Source: an uncultured Verrucomicrobiota bacterium
Lineage (GTDB): Bacteria; Verrucomicrobiota; Verrucomicrobiia; Verrucomicrobiales; Verrucomicrobiaceae
Direction of reading: 5' to 3'
Assembly (NCBI GenBank): GCA_903838675.1
Contig: CAILZI010000127.1
Coordinates: 1 to 64,000 of the forward strand
Length of the DNA: 64,000 bases
This document shows positions 7,597 through 16,884 of this stretch, piece by piece; the first letter of the stretch is position 1; each line of letters opens with the position of its first letter. The position numbers were made by a program, and so were the translations under genes. The notes beneath the pieces are model-generated. The model made no database searches and was not told the DNA's origin. It saw nothing but the letters and a program-made list of their open reading frames with translations.

Positions 7597-9471
7597 ATGC
7601 ACCATACGGAAGACCTTCAGTTCTCATTACTGGTCAAAAAAACTCTCACTTCCATATGGAAATATGTCGTTCCTTATCGTGGCCGTTTCGCATTGAGCAT
7701 CCTGCTTGGAATGCTCAGCGCTGTTTTCAACGGATTCATGCTTATAGGTTTTCAACTGATCTTCTCATTGGTTTTGAAAGGCAAGACACGAACCTTGGGA
7801 GAGGCCACCGATCTGCCTTTGATCGGCACCATTAACATTGCAAAAATGTTCGGGCTCGAAGAGGACGCCCCGATTGGTTTGACAGGTGTCATGATCGCCT
7901 GCTCTTTCATACCAGTCCTGATCTTTCTGCGCGGCTTCTTTGGCTATCTTTCCAGCTACATGCAAGCATGGGTCACCAGCAAGGTGGCCTATCAACTGCG
8001 CAATGACGCCTTTCATTGCGTGATGCGGCAGTCACCCGTCTTTTTCAACTCCGCCAAAACAGGCGAGCTGATGCAAACGGTCACCAACCAGACTGCCACG
8101 GTCCAGCGCAACGCCATGCAGCTGATTCAAATTCTTGCCCAGCGCCCCTTGACCATCATATCGATTCTAGTCGTCCTCTTCGCCCAGGATTGGATTTTCA
8201 CCCTCATGTCACTCGTCGTCTTCCCGGCCTGCCTGCTTCCGATCATTCGCATCGGCAAACGAGTGCGTAAAACCGGAGCGCGTGAGGAGTATGATTCCAG
8301 AGAGTTGATGGTGGCCATGCAGGAATCTTTTTCAGGCATCAGGCTGGTCAAAGCCTACGCCGGTGAAAAACACGCCGAACAGCGCTTTGAACGCACTAAT
8401 GCCAGCATGACTCGCAACATGGTACGGTGGGCCAAAGCCATCGAATTTGTTGGCCCAAGCGTGGAAACCATTGCCTCCCTGGGTATCGCCGCCGGACTGG
8501 TGTACGCATGGGATCGTGGACTTGAGGCGGAAAATTTCTTCCTGCTCGTCATGGCGCTCACGCAGATCTATCCACCCGTAAAGGAATTGAGCCGTGTGCA
8601 GATGATGCTGCAAAAAACCACCGTCGCGGCAGGCATGGTGTTTGAACTGCTCGAACGCACTCCTGACATACTGGATGCAGATGATGCGGTGGATGTGGGA
8701 CGTGCACGTGGCGAAATCGGCTTTCAGAACACGGCTCTTTTCTATCGTGAAAGCAATGGTGAAAAAAAGGAGATCCCGGCTGTAACGAGCATCAGTCTCA
8801 AACTCGATCCTGGCAAATTTTATGCACTCGTTGGCCCCAGTGGCGCTGGCAAAAGCACGCTCTTCTCCCTTCTGCTGCGCTTTTACGACCCCGACGAAGG
8901 TTCGGTCATGCTGGACGGACGCGATATCCGCTCCATCACTCAAAACTCCCTGCGTGCCAACATCGGCATCGTCAACCAGGACACCTTCTTGTTTCACGAT
9001 ACCATCCGTGAAAACATCCGCTATGGCAGGCTCAATGCAAGCGAGGAGGAAATCATCGCCGCTTCGAAAAAGGCACATGCGCATGAATTCATCGAACAAA
9101 TCAGCAACGGCTACGATGCCATCGTAGGCGAAGGCGGGTGCAATCTTTCCGGCGGCCAAAAGCAGCGTATTTCCATCGCCCGCGCCATTTTGCGCGATGC
9201 GCCGGTCCTTCTGCTTGATGAAGCCACTTCAGCGCTCGACACCGAGAGCGAAAAAATCATCCAGGATGCCATTCATGCTCTTTCTGCTGGTAAAACAGTC
9301 GTCGCCATCGCTCATCGGCTCTCAACTGTTCTTCAAGCTGACCAGATCATTGTCATGGATCAAGGGCACATTCTTGACCGTGGCACGCATGCGGAGCTGC
9401 TTAGCCGCAACCCGTTGTACCAAAAGCTCTACCATCTGCAGTTCAGCAGTGACGAACGGCGGGAAAACTAA
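7597..9471 (+). CDS. ABC exporter, MsbA-like (fused permease and ATPase)
   Basis: This 624-residue half-transporter has six expected membrane helices in residues 30-340 and an ATPase domain after about 385. Visible ATPase motifs are Walker A GPSGAGKST (near 413), the Q-loop region, the signature LSGGQKQR (near 516), Walker B VLLLDEATSALD (near 537) and the switch His in AIAHRLS. It would function as a homodimer in the inner membrane. MsbA relatives flip lipid A or other lipid-linked products, and the glycosyltransferase 72 bases upstream fits an envelope-lipid role. Substrate identity is inferred. No clear Shine-Dalgarno motif precedes the ATG. Confidence 0.9.
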   Translation: MHHTEDLQFSLLVKKTLTSIWKYVVPYRGRFALSILLGMLSAVFNGFMLIGFQLIFSLVLKGKTRTLGEATDLPLIGTINIAKMFGLEEDAPIGLTGVMIACSFIPVLIFLRGFFGYLSSYMQAWVTSKVAYQLRNDAFHCVMRQSPVFFNSAKTGELMQTVTNQTATVQRNAMQLIQILAQRPLTIISILVVLFAQDWIFTLMSLVVFPACLLPIIRIGKRVRKTGAREEYDSRELMVAMQESFSGIRLVKAYAGEKHAEQRFERTNASMTRNMVRWAKAIEFVGPSVETIASLGIAAGLVYAWDRGLEAENFFLLVMALTQIYPPVKELSRVQMMLQKTTVAAGMVFELLERTPDILDADDAVDVGRARGEIGFQNTALFYRESNGEKKEIPAVTSISLKLDPGKFYALVGPSGAGKSTLFSLLLRFYDPDEGSVMLDGRDIRSITQNSLRANIGIVNQDTFLFHDTIRENIRYGRLNASEEEIIAASKKAHAHEFIEQISNGYDAIVGEGGCNLSGGQKQRISIARAILRDAPVLLLDEATSALDTESEKIIQDAIHALSAGKTVVAIAHRLSTVLQADQIIVMDQGHILDRGTHAELLSRNPLYQKLYHLQFSSDERREN

Positions 9472-9677
9472 ACGTTTATTTCCAATCACCAAGGTGACTC
9501 GAGAACCACGTCACTGGGTGAGGGCGTTGCCATCTGACGAGTCACATGCCGTGAGCGGTCCGATATTTAAGCGGCGGGTAAATGATTTCTTTACCTCACT
9601 TCATTCATCCGTTTGAGGCGCAATGCCTGCATCAGAACTTGATCTGTCACGCCTGACCAGCGAAGGAGAATTGTCGC

Positions 9678-11372
9678 ATGATTCAAGGCTTCACCATCGC
9701 ATCAGCCACCATCCCGCCGCTGTTTGCGTTGCTGGCGCTGATGCTCGCAGGAGTGGTGCTGGTCTCATTGCTGCTGCTTCGATTGAGGCAGTCGATGCTG
9801 GCCGGCTATTTTATCTGCGGCGTCTTAATCGCCAACTCCGGCGTTCTGGAGCTCCTCGGCGGCGGTGAATCGCATGAGCAGGTCTCGCAGATGGCGGAGT
9901 TTGGTGTCGTGCTGCTCATGTTCACTCTGGGCTTGGAATTCTCGCTGGGTGAACTGCGCTTTCTCCGTCGGCTCGCGTTTGCGGGCGGCGGCTGGCAGAT
10001 GGGACTCTGCATGGCGGCGGCTGCGGCAGTTTCGACCGCGCTGCATTCAACGTTATGGCAGGGGGCTGTACTTGTATCCGTCGCACTCGCCATGAGTTCC
10101 ACGGCGGTCAGTTTGAAGAGCTTTCAAGATCTCGGCCTCGAAGCAAGCCCTGGAGCACGCATGGCGCTGGCGGTAGCGATTTTTCAGGACCTATTCATCA
10201 TCGTCTTCTTTCTTTTTCTGCCTCTGCTTTTGCCGCACGAAGGTGTGGCCACGGCGCTGATGCCAAGGCTTGGCTCGCTGGCTTTGCGTGGAGGGGCCTT
10301 TGTCATTCTGGCAGGTGTGGCCGCACGATGGGTCATTCCCTGGCTGCTTAACGCGGTGACACGCACACGAAGTCGTGAGCTCTTCACGCTCTCAGTCATC
10401 GGCAGTTGCGTTGGACTGGCCTTTGTCGGCGGCTTGCTCGGGCTGGGGCTCGCACTGGGTGCGTTCGTTGCGGGACTGGCAGTCAGCGAATCCATCTTCA
10501 AACACCGCATCCTGGCCGATGTGATGCCTCTCAAGGATCTCTTCCTCACGTTGTTCTTTGTTTCGGTCGGCCTCATGATTGACGTCAGGGCTGCCATTAT
10601 TCTTTGGCTGCCTATTTGCACCCTCACAGCGGTGCTCATGCTTTCCAAATCAGGGCTGATCACCCTCATCGCGCGGCGTCTAGGTCTAGCCCACAAGCAG
10701 GCGCTGATGGCGGGCATCGGCCTGTGCAGCGCAGGGGAATTTTCACTCGTGCTGCTCCAAAACGCAGGCGGTGCCCATCTTTGGAGCAATGACACCCAGC
10801 AGACCCTCCTCGCAGCGAGTGCTCTTTCCATGGGACTCCTCCCTGCCCTTCTAAAATTTGGCCTGCCGCTCGGCGACTGGCTGGTGAAACGTGGCTGGGG
10901 TCGTGGCAAACCGGTCAAAATCGATGCTGGCAACCTGCGCCAGCGCATCAGCGGTCTCACCGACCACGCCATCATCTGCGGCCATGGTCCGGTCGGGCAA
11001 AAGCTCAACAAAGCGCTGCTCGATTCCGGGGTGCGTACTCTCGTGGTGGAGTTGAATGCCGAAACCGTGCAGAAACTCAAACGCCAGGGCCAGGCTGTGC
11101 TGTTTGCGGATGCGAGCCACGAGGAAACCTGGGAACTCACCCAGTTGAAACATGCCCGCATGGTCGCACTGACCTTCCCAGACGCCACGGTCAACGCCCA
11201 GGCCCTGGCCATGATCCGCGAGCATCGTCCCGACATCGCGGTGCTGGCCCGCGCGCGCTTCAGCTCCGATGTGGAGCGCCTGAAGCGACTCGGTGCCACA
11301 CAGGTCGTGAACGACGAGACTGAAGCCAGCCGCGCCATGGAAGATGCGGCGATCACTTTACAGGGAGCTTGA
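9678..11372 (+). CDS. Kef-type cation:proton antiporter with TrkA-N domain (CPA2)
   Basis: This 564-residue inner-membrane protein has about a dozen hydrophobic helices over residues 1-390, including the CPA2 core FGVVLLMFTLGLEFS and the AMSSTAVSLK segment. A cytoplasmic Rossmann TrkA-N/RCK domain begins at HAIICGHGPVGQKL (near 429), where NAD(H) or a related ligand would gate transport. It resembles YbaL/KefB potassium or sodium efflux systems. The start is supported by AAGGAG at 9663-9668, nine bases before the ATG. It lies 206 bases after the exporter gene and is likely a separate unit. Confidence 0.92.
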   Translation: MIQGFTIASATIPPLFALLALMLAGVVLVSLLLLRLRQSMLAGYFICGVLIANSGVLELLGGGESHEQVSQMAEFGVVLLMFTLGLEFSLGELRFLRRLAFAGGGWQMGLCMAAAAAVSTALHSTLWQGAVLVSVALAMSSTAVSLKSFQDLGLEASPGARMALAVAIFQDLFIIVFFLFLPLLLPHEGVATALMPRLGSLALRGGAFVILAGVAARWVIPWLLNAVTRTRSRELFTLSVIGSCVGLAFVGGLLGLGLALGAFVAGLAVSESIFKHRILADVMPLKDLFLTLFFVSVGLMIDVRAAIILWLPICTLTAVLMLSKSGLITLIARRLGLAHKQALMAGIGLCSAGEFSLVLLQNAGGAHLWSNDTQQTLLAASALSMGLLPALLKFGLPLGDWLVKRGWGRGKPVKIDAGNLRQRISGLTDHAIICGHGPVGQKLNKALLDSGVRTLVVELNAETVQKLKRQGQAVLFADASHEETWELTQLKHARMVALTFPDATVNAQALAMIREHRPDIAVLARARFSSDVERLKRLGATQVVNDETEASRAMEDAAITLQGA

Positions 11373-11415
11373 GCATCATTTGCGCAGGCCCCCATGCCGC
11401 CTAGTCTAAGGGCGA

Positions 11416-14220
11416 ATGTCCCAACGCCTCTTCCTCCTCGACGGCATGGCGCTGCTTTACCGCGCGCACTTTGCCTTCATCAAAGCCCCCATCCGCACCA
11501 GTGACGGATTGAACACGTCCGCGCTCTACGGCTTTGCCAACACGCTGCTCGACATCCTTAAAAACCAGCAGCCCACGCATCTGGCGGTAGCACTGGACAC
11601 TTCTGCGCCCACGCCTCGCCATGAGATGTTCCCGGCTTACAAGGCGCAACGCGAGGAGATGCCGGAGGATATCAGCATGGCCATCCCGCAGATCAAGCGT
11701 CTCATGGAGGCCATGAACGTGCCCATTCTCGTACGCGACGGTTACGAGGCTGACGACATCATCGGCATCATGGCCAAACGCGCCGAGAAGGAGGGCATCG
11801 AGACCTTCATGGTCACACCGGACAAAGACTTCGGTCAGCTCGTCTCTGAGCATGTGAAAATCTACAAACCAGGCCGCTCCGGTGCTGAGGTGGAAATCCT
11901 CGGCGTGAAGGAAGTCTGCGAGCGCTGGGGCATCGAACGCCCGGAGCAGGTCATCGACATCCTCGCGCTTATGGGCGATGCGGTCGATAACATCCCCGGC
12001 GTGAAAGGCTTCGGTGAAAAGACCGCCACCGCGCTCATCCAGCAATTTGGGAGCGTCGAAAACCTGCTCGCCAACACCGAAAAGCTCAAAGGCAAGCAGA
12101 AGGAGAAACTCGAAGCCAGCAAGGAAGATGCGCTGCTCTCCAAGCAGCTAGCCACCATCTTCGTGAACGCGCCTTATGACGCGCAGGTGACCGATCTCGT
12201 TCTCAAGCCACATAACGACGAAGCGCTGAAGGCTTTCTTTACCGAGTTCGAATTCAACGCCCTCGGTCGCCGCCTTTACGGTGACGAGTTCAAAGCGGGC
12301 CGTGGCCGGAAAGCAGAACAAGCCGTCACCACGCCGTCTGAAGCACCGTCTGCTTCAGAGGACCTCTTTTCGGCCCCCGTTGCAGCGAAGCTCACCACCA
12401 TCGCCGACACGCCGCATGTTTATCACCTCGTGCAGACGGCCGACGAGCGGCAGATACTCATCACGCAGATTGCCACGCTGAAGTCATTTTGCTTCGACCT
12501 CGAAACCACCGGACTCGACCCACGTGATACGCAGATTGTGGGCATCGCCTTTTCATGGCAGACGCACGAAGGCTGGTTCGTGCTATTCCCGCGCGAGAAG
12601 GCAGCCGCGAAGGATGTGCTGGAAGAATTCCGTGCCGTTCTCATGCAAGAAGGCGTGGAGAAGATTGGCCATAATCTCAAGTTCGACCTCAGCGTGCTCC
12701 TCGCGCACGGAGTCGAAGTTCGTGGACCGTATTTTGATTCCATGCTCGCACACTCGCTGATCGATCCGGATCAGCGCCACGGCATGGATTATCTCGCGGA
12801 ATCGTATCTGCAATACACCCCAGTTCCGATCACTGCACTCATTGGGACGGAAAAAGACGATCTTTTCAGCCAGTCCACCATGGCCGATGTCGCGGCGGAA
12901 GATGCGCGCAAGGTGGCCGACTATGCCGCAGAAGATGCTGATGTGACATGGCAGCTTGCCGCAAAAATGCGCTCAGAATTGAAGGAGCAGCAATACGTCT
13001 TCGACACGGTTGAATGCCCTTTGCTGCCCGTGCTCACAAAGATGGAAAACTACGGTGTGAAGATCGACGTGCAGGCACTGCGCGAATACGGCGTCGAACT
13101 CGACAAGAAAGCCGCCGAATTGCAAAATCGCATTCAGGACAACGCAGGCGGCCCCTTCAACCTCAACAGCCCCAAACAACTCGGCGAAGTGCTTTTTGAC
13201 CGCCTCAAGCTCATCGACAAGCCGAAGAAGACCGCCACAGGCCAATACCAGACGAACGAGCAGGTGCTGCAGTCTCTGATGGGTCTGCACCCCATCATTC
13301 AGGACATCCTCGATTACCGGGAAGTGACCAAGCTCAACAACACCTACGTTGAAGCTTTGCCGCATGCCGTTTCACGCGTGACCGGCCGCATTCATACCAC
13401 GTTTCATCAGCTCATGGCCGCCACAGGACGCATGGCATCGAGCAATCCGAATCTGCAAAACATCCCGATCCGCTCCGATCTAGGCCGCGAGATCCGTAAG
13501 GCTTTCGTCCCCGGCGAGGAAGGCTGGGTGCTGATGAGCGCCGACTACTCGCAGATCGAGCTCCGTGTAATGGCCGCCCTCAGCGGTGACAAGGCCATGA
13601 TTGAAGCCTTTGCCAACGGTCTCGACATTCATCAGGCCACCGCCGCCCGCGTCTATGGCGTGGAACTCGACGGCGTGCTGCCCGAGATGCGTCGCACCGC
13701 CAAGATGGTCAACTTCGGCATCATCTATGGCATCTCTGCCTTCGGTCTGAGCCAGCGCCTTGGCATTCCCCGCGGCGAGGCAGCGACCATCATCGAAAAC
13801 TACTTCAAGCAGTTCCCTGGTGTGAAGCGTTTCATGGAAAAGGTCGTCGAGGATGCCAAGCAATGCGGCTACGTAGAAACCCTCACTCACCGCCGCCGCA
13901 TCATCCGCGACATCACCAGCGGCAACGCCACCGTACGCGGTGCCGCCGAGCGCGTCGCAATGAATACGCCCATCCAAGGCACCGCCGCAGACATGATCAA
14001 GCTCGCCATGATCCATGTCGATGCCGCACTGACAAAAGCAGGCCTGCAAACCCGCATGCTGCTCCAGGTTCACGATGAACTGCTCTTCGAAATGCCCGAG
14101 AGCGAAGTCGAACAGGCACGAACAATCATTCTAGAGGCGATGAAGAATGCGCTGCCCCTAGAAGGTGTCCCGGTGGAAGTCGAAGCGGGAACGGGCTTGA
14201 ACTGGCTGCAAGCGCATTGA
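11416..14220 (+). CDS. polA: DNA polymerase I
   Basis: The 934-residue protein contains all three Pol I domains. The 5' nuclease domain (about 1-295) has LLDGMALLYRAHFA, GYEADDIIG, TPDKDFGQLV and MGDAVDNIPGV. The proofreading domain (about 340-530) keeps its acidic residues in FDLETTGLDP, GHNLKFDLS and YAAEDADVTW, so 3'-5' exonuclease activity should be intact, unlike in Taq-type enzymes. The polymerase domain carries motif A SADYSQIELRVMA, motif B RRTAKMVNFGIIYG and motif C VHDELLFE. It acts in Okazaki fragment processing and repair. Length is normal. Confidence 0.98.
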   Translation: MSQRLFLLDGMALLYRAHFAFIKAPIRTSDGLNTSALYGFANTLLDILKNQQPTHLAVALDTSAPTPRHEMFPAYKAQREEMPEDISMAIPQIKRLMEAMNVPILVRDGYEADDIIGIMAKRAEKEGIETFMVTPDKDFGQLVSEHVKIYKPGRSGAEVEILGVKEVCERWGIERPEQVIDILALMGDAVDNIPGVKGFGEKTATALIQQFGSVENLLANTEKLKGKQKEKLEASKEDALLSKQLATIFVNAPYDAQVTDLVLKPHNDEALKAFFTEFEFNALGRRLYGDEFKAGRGRKAEQAVTTPSEAPSASEDLFSAPVAAKLTTIADTPHVYHLVQTADERQILITQIATLKSFCFDLETTGLDPRDTQIVGIAFSWQTHEGWFVLFPREKAAAKDVLEEFRAVLMQEGVEKIGHNLKFDLSVLLAHGVEVRGPYFDSMLAHSLIDPDQRHGMDYLAESYLQYTPVPITALIGTEKDDLFSQSTMADVAAEDARKVADYAAEDADVTWQLAAKMRSELKEQQYVFDTVECPLLPVLTKMENYGVKIDVQALREYGVELDKKAAELQNRIQDNAGGPFNLNSPKQLGEVLFDRLKLIDKPKKTATGQYQTNEQVLQSLMGLHPIIQDILDYREVTKLNNTYVEALPHAVSRVTGRIHTTFHQLMAATGRMASSNPNLQNIPIRSDLGREIRKAFVPGEEGWVLMSADYSQIELRVMAALSGDKAMIEAFANGLDIHQATAARVYGVELDGVLPEMRRTAKMVNFGIIYGISAFGLSQRLGIPRGEAATIIENYFKQFPGVKRFMEKVVEDAKQCGYVETLTHRRRIIRDITSGNATVRGAAERVAMNTPIQGTAADMIKLAMIHVDAALTKAGLQTRMLLQVHDELLFEMPESEVEQARTIILEAMKNALPLEGVPVEVEAGTGLNWLQAH

Positions 14221-14269
14221 TCTGCGTCCTCACGCTTGATGCTGATGGTTTTAGAAGCTACTTATCTCC

Positions 14270-14533
14270 ATGCAAAAGCAGCCGGTCATAAATGCTGACG
14301 ACGCCCCGCTGTTGGAGCGGTTGCAGCAGATTTCAGCCGCAGGCGGGCTGGACACACCTCAGCGGCTGGCTCGATTGGTCGCACGAGTGCTGGTGAGCAA
14401 GAGGCTGAAACAACGCCGGAAATGGTGCCAGCTTGCGCGCGTGGTAGCGGCTGATTTGTGTGTGGAAGACAGACTTGTCAGGCAGGCGATGCGCTGGCTG
14501 TCGATTCAACCTGGGAAAACGAAGACTTCCTAA
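14270..14533 (+). CDS. Small basic protein of unknown function, coupled to the next gene
   Basis: This 87-residue ORF ends TAATG, sharing bases with the start of the nucleotidyltransferase-like gene, so the two are probably translated together. Residues 30-75 are rich in Arg/Lys and form a plausible helix-turn-helix-like stretch (LARVVAADLCVEDRLVRQAM), but no family is recognised. The arrangement of a small first protein and an NTase-fold second protein resembles AbiE-type or MNT/HEPN toxin-antitoxin pairs in layout only. Being a chance ORF remains possible. Confidence 0.5.
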   Translation: MQKQPVINADDAPLLERLQQISAAGGLDTPQRLARLVARVLVSKRLKQRRKWCQLARVVAADLCVEDRLVRQAMRWLSIQPGKTKTS

Positions 14534-15255
14534 TGAACTGGAACGTGCCGCAGCCGAACTGGTCGTGTCCTGCTGGTCATGTTCTGGACGCTTTCTTTGC
14601 TGGCCTGCATGCAGAGCTGCCCGATTTCGCGGAGCCACTGACTTTGTTTGGTTCCGTTCCCATCCAGCTTTGCCTGGATGATGCCTTCACCAGTGCGGAT
14701 GCGGACATCATGGTTTCAGGTGATCCGACGCGGCTACGCGCAGTGGCACGGAAACTGGAGCTGTCAGGAGGCGGCACACTGCGTCCCGTCTTCGGCCTGC
14801 AATTGTGTCCTCGTTATTTCTTTCGGACCACCGCTCACTACCTCCAGCGCGCCAATGTCGAAATGCGGCATGGCATCAAAGTCATCGTACCACACGTGCG
14901 CGATGTTCTGATTGGTAAACTCCACCGTTCCCGCAGGCCGGAACAAGATACCCTTGCGCCGAAGGACCTGCGTGCGTTTCAGCGTGTGCGCCAGCTCTGC
15001 AGCGGACATCCGAATGAAGACGACCTGATCGAAGATCTTCTGGACTGTGCGCCGTACTTCCGCCTGCCAGAACATGATGATGTGAACTATTTCCGTCTAA
15101 ATGTCGCAGATCTATGGCCCAGCCTGTTTGGACACGCGTTGGATGTGCAGGAACGCATCCTCCAGCCACTGCGTGCCATGGAAACCGCAGCCAGAGATTC
15201 AGACGGCAAACCAATCTCTGAAATGCTGGATGAACTGGAACCCACACGAGACTGA
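14533..15255 (+). CDS. Nucleotidyltransferase-like protein (AbiEii/DUF6036-like, tentative)
   Basis: This 240-residue protein was started at the ATG at 14533, which overlaps the upstream stop; the frame is open 25 codons earlier but would overlap that gene. Residues 39-60 read FGSVPIQLCLDD then TSADADIMV, resembling the GS...DxD metal-binding motif of NTase-fold proteins (Gly40-Ser41, Asp56, Asp58). VRDVLIGKLHRSR followed by KDLRAF (123-149) matches the later Lys and Arg/Lys-Asp region of AbiEii/DUF6036 proteins. The family assignment comes from motif spacing only. Its partner, if any, would be the preceding 87-residue protein. Confidence 0.7.
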   Translation: MNWNVPQPNWSCPAGHVLDAFFAGLHAELPDFAEPLTLFGSVPIQLCLDDAFTSADADIMVSGDPTRLRAVARKLELSGGGTLRPVFGLQLCPRYFFRTTAHYLQRANVEMRHGIKVIVPHVRDVLIGKLHRSRRPEQDTLAPKDLRAFQRVRQLCSGHPNEDDLIEDLLDCAPYFRLPEHDDVNYFRLNVADLWPSLFGHALDVQERILQPLRAMETAARDSDGKPISEMLDELEPTRD

Positions 15256-15292
15256 GGCTTGAATTGCACCACCCAGAGTATTTCTTCTCTCC

Positions 15293-15511
15293 ATGGCCTG
15301 GCGACCCGACAAATGCATCACCCACGGTGAAATCGACAACACTGTCAAAGGACGGGTGACAGGAAGCATCTGGCTGCTCGGACGCGAGCAGCCAATGATT
15401 CTAGAATTGAGTGGTGATGCATGGCCGGATGTGGCGGGGACCAAACTGACCTTTGTGAATCCCAGCCCCGTGCCGCAGCCGGAGTATGATGAGGGGAGGG
15501 GCTGCGCGTGA
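15293..15511 (+). CDS. N-terminal half of a conserved unknown protein, apparently frameshifted
   Basis: The 72-residue product begins MAWRPDKCITHGEIDNTVKG and continues with a beta-rich stretch ending in GTKLTFVNPSP. I recall an uncharacterised family whose members start WRP..Y..GE.DNT..G.VTG and continue in one frame with QTG.VGD.TA. Here that continuation lies in the next ORF, in the -1 frame, overlapping by GTGA. The junction falls in GGGGAGGGG at 15493-15501. This piece may be half of a single gene broken by a one-base loss in a G run, or a true coupled pair. Confidence 0.6.
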   Translation: MAWRPDKCITHGEIDNTVKGRVTGSIWLLGREQPMILELSGDAWPDVAGTKLTFVNPSPVPQPEYDEGRGCA

Positions 15512-15864
15512 ATCAGACAGGCTCGGTGGGAGACATCACGGCCTCGCAAAAGGTGAAGAAGTTCACAGTGCCCGACGAAGAATGGATGCAGGCCCTCAAG
15601 GAGAGGCGCCTGCATGAAGTGCCCTGGGAGATGAAGAATGCGCTCTATCTGGAATGGTTCAGCGACTTCAACGGCCGCATTGTCGTGCAGACGACCGATT
15701 ACGAGATCACCATCTCAGAACGGCAGTGGGAACTTGATCCCGATGAACATGCCGCGCAGCAGGCGCTCAACGAGGCGGACATGGAGGCCTATTTGGAACA
15801 GTTGGAAAAGTCCTTGGATCAGGAGATCCCAGAGAATGAAGAAGAGTCCAAAGATGAGCCTTGA
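15508..15864 (+). CDS. C-terminal half of the conserved unknown protein
   Basis: The 118-residue ORF starts with GTG, overlapping the upstream stop. It opens with NQTGSVGDITASQKVK, then a WMQALKERRLHEVPWEMKNA helix region, LEWFSDFNGRIVVQTTDYEI and a very acidic tail (DQEIPENEEESKDEP). The VGDITAS segment normally lies in the middle of the family I associate with the upstream ORF, so the two pieces probably belong to one protein. The frame used here is open back to 15493, allowing a slip or lost base within the G-rich stretch. No function is known to me. Confidence 0.6.
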   Translation: MNQTGSVGDITASQKVKKFTVPDEEWMQALKERRLHEVPWEMKNALYLEWFSDFNGRIVVQTTDYEITISERQWELDPDEHAAQQALNEADMEAYLEQLEKSLDQEIPENEEESKDEP

Positions 15865-15884
15865 GGACTCGGTCTCCGGAGTCC
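15865..15884. terminator. Candidate bidirectional terminator hairpin
   Basis: GGACTC (15865-15870) and GAGTCC (15879-15884) form a 6-bp stem with an 8-base loop in the 33-base gap between two convergent genes. There is no clear T-run on either side, so support comes from position and the stem alone. Confidence 0.35.
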
Positions 15885-15897
15885 GTTCGTCATTCAG

Positions 15898-16884
15898 TTA
15901 CTCCCCGCTCTTTGGATCAAACGCATCGCGCAGGCCGTCGCCGAGAAAGTTGAGAGCGAGGAGGCTGGCGGCCATGAGGAGGGCGGGAAAAACGAGCAGC
16001 CACCATTTGCTTTCGAGCGGGTTGATGACCTGCGCGCCGTCCTTGAGCAGCGAGCCCCAGCTGGCGGCGGGGTCCTCGATGCCAAGACCAAGGAAGCTCA
16101 GGAAGGATTCATCAAGGATGACGGCGGGAATGGTGAGCGTGAGGTAGGTGAGGATGATGGTGCTCAGGTTCGGCAACAGATGCCGGCGCAGCACGCCCCA
16201 TGGGCTCTGCCCCATCGCACGTGAGGCGGTGACGAAGGTCATCTCCCGAAGCACGAGCACCTGACCACGGACCATGCGCGCCATGGTGAGCCATTCCACG
16301 AGACCGAGTGACACGATCATGACCAGCACCTTCGAGTAGGCTTTTACTTCACTGATTGTTTTTGCCAGCTCAGGCCAGTTGCGAGCCTGTGCGGCAAGAC
16401 GCCAGCCGTCGATCCATTCCTTCACGTAATCATCGAGGGCGGCGATGAGAATCATGATGAACAGGATGCGTGGCACGGACTGCAGCACTTCAACGGTGCG
16501 CATCATCACGCCATCGATCCTGCCGCCCGCATAGCCGCTGATCATGCCGTAAAGTGTGCCAATGCCGAGACTGATCAGTGCGCCAACCAGCCCCACCCCG
16601 AGAGACACACGGGCACCCGACAGAAGGCGGTAGAGCATGTCCTGACCGTTCACGTCGGTGCCAAGGAGGTGCATGGCATGAGTTTCCAAGGCATGCTGCA
16701 GCGGTGGCACAAATGAGGCGTTGCTGGTGACTTTCAATTCCTCCGGGAGAAGAGTCGGTACGACGATGGCGATGATAGACAACCCCAAAAGAAAGTAGAG
16801 CGCTATGAGAGCCGCCCGGTTGCGCTTCAAGACCTGCCAGCCGTCTGGCCGAGCGATGCATGCTGGAGCGGCGGCCTCAGGCAT
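15898..16884 (-). CDS. Peptide/oligopeptide ABC transporter permease, OppC/DppC type
   Basis: This 328-residue inner-membrane permease has an N-terminal helix after RNRAALIALYFLLG, the LLGTDVNGQDMLYRLLSGARVSL motif that opens the OppC transmembrane domain, and a C-terminal EAA-type coupling loop around ASRAMGQSPWGVLRRHLLPN. DESFLSFLGLG is also characteristic. An insertion of about 30 residues (DGWRLAAQARNWPELAKTI region) lies in the middle. The start overlaps the oppB stop by 8 bases. No binding protein or ATPase of the system is encoded in the window, so these must lie elsewhere or be shared. Confidence 0.9.
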   Translation of the reverse strand: MPEAAAPACIARPDGWQVLKRNRAALIALYFLLGLSIIAIVVPTLLPEELKVTSNASFVPPLQHALETHAMHLLGTDVNGQDMLYRLLSGARVSLGVGLVGALISLGIGTLYGMISGYAGGRIDGVMMRTVEVLQSVPRILFIMILIAALDDYVKEWIDGWRLAAQARNWPELAKTISEVKAYSKVLVMIVSLGLVEWLTMARMVRGQVLVLREMTFVTASRAMGQSPWGVLRRHLLPNLSTIILTYLTLTIPAVILDESFLSFLGLGIEDPAASWGSLLKDGAQVINPLESKWWLLVFPALLMAASLLALNFLGDGLRDAFDPKSGE

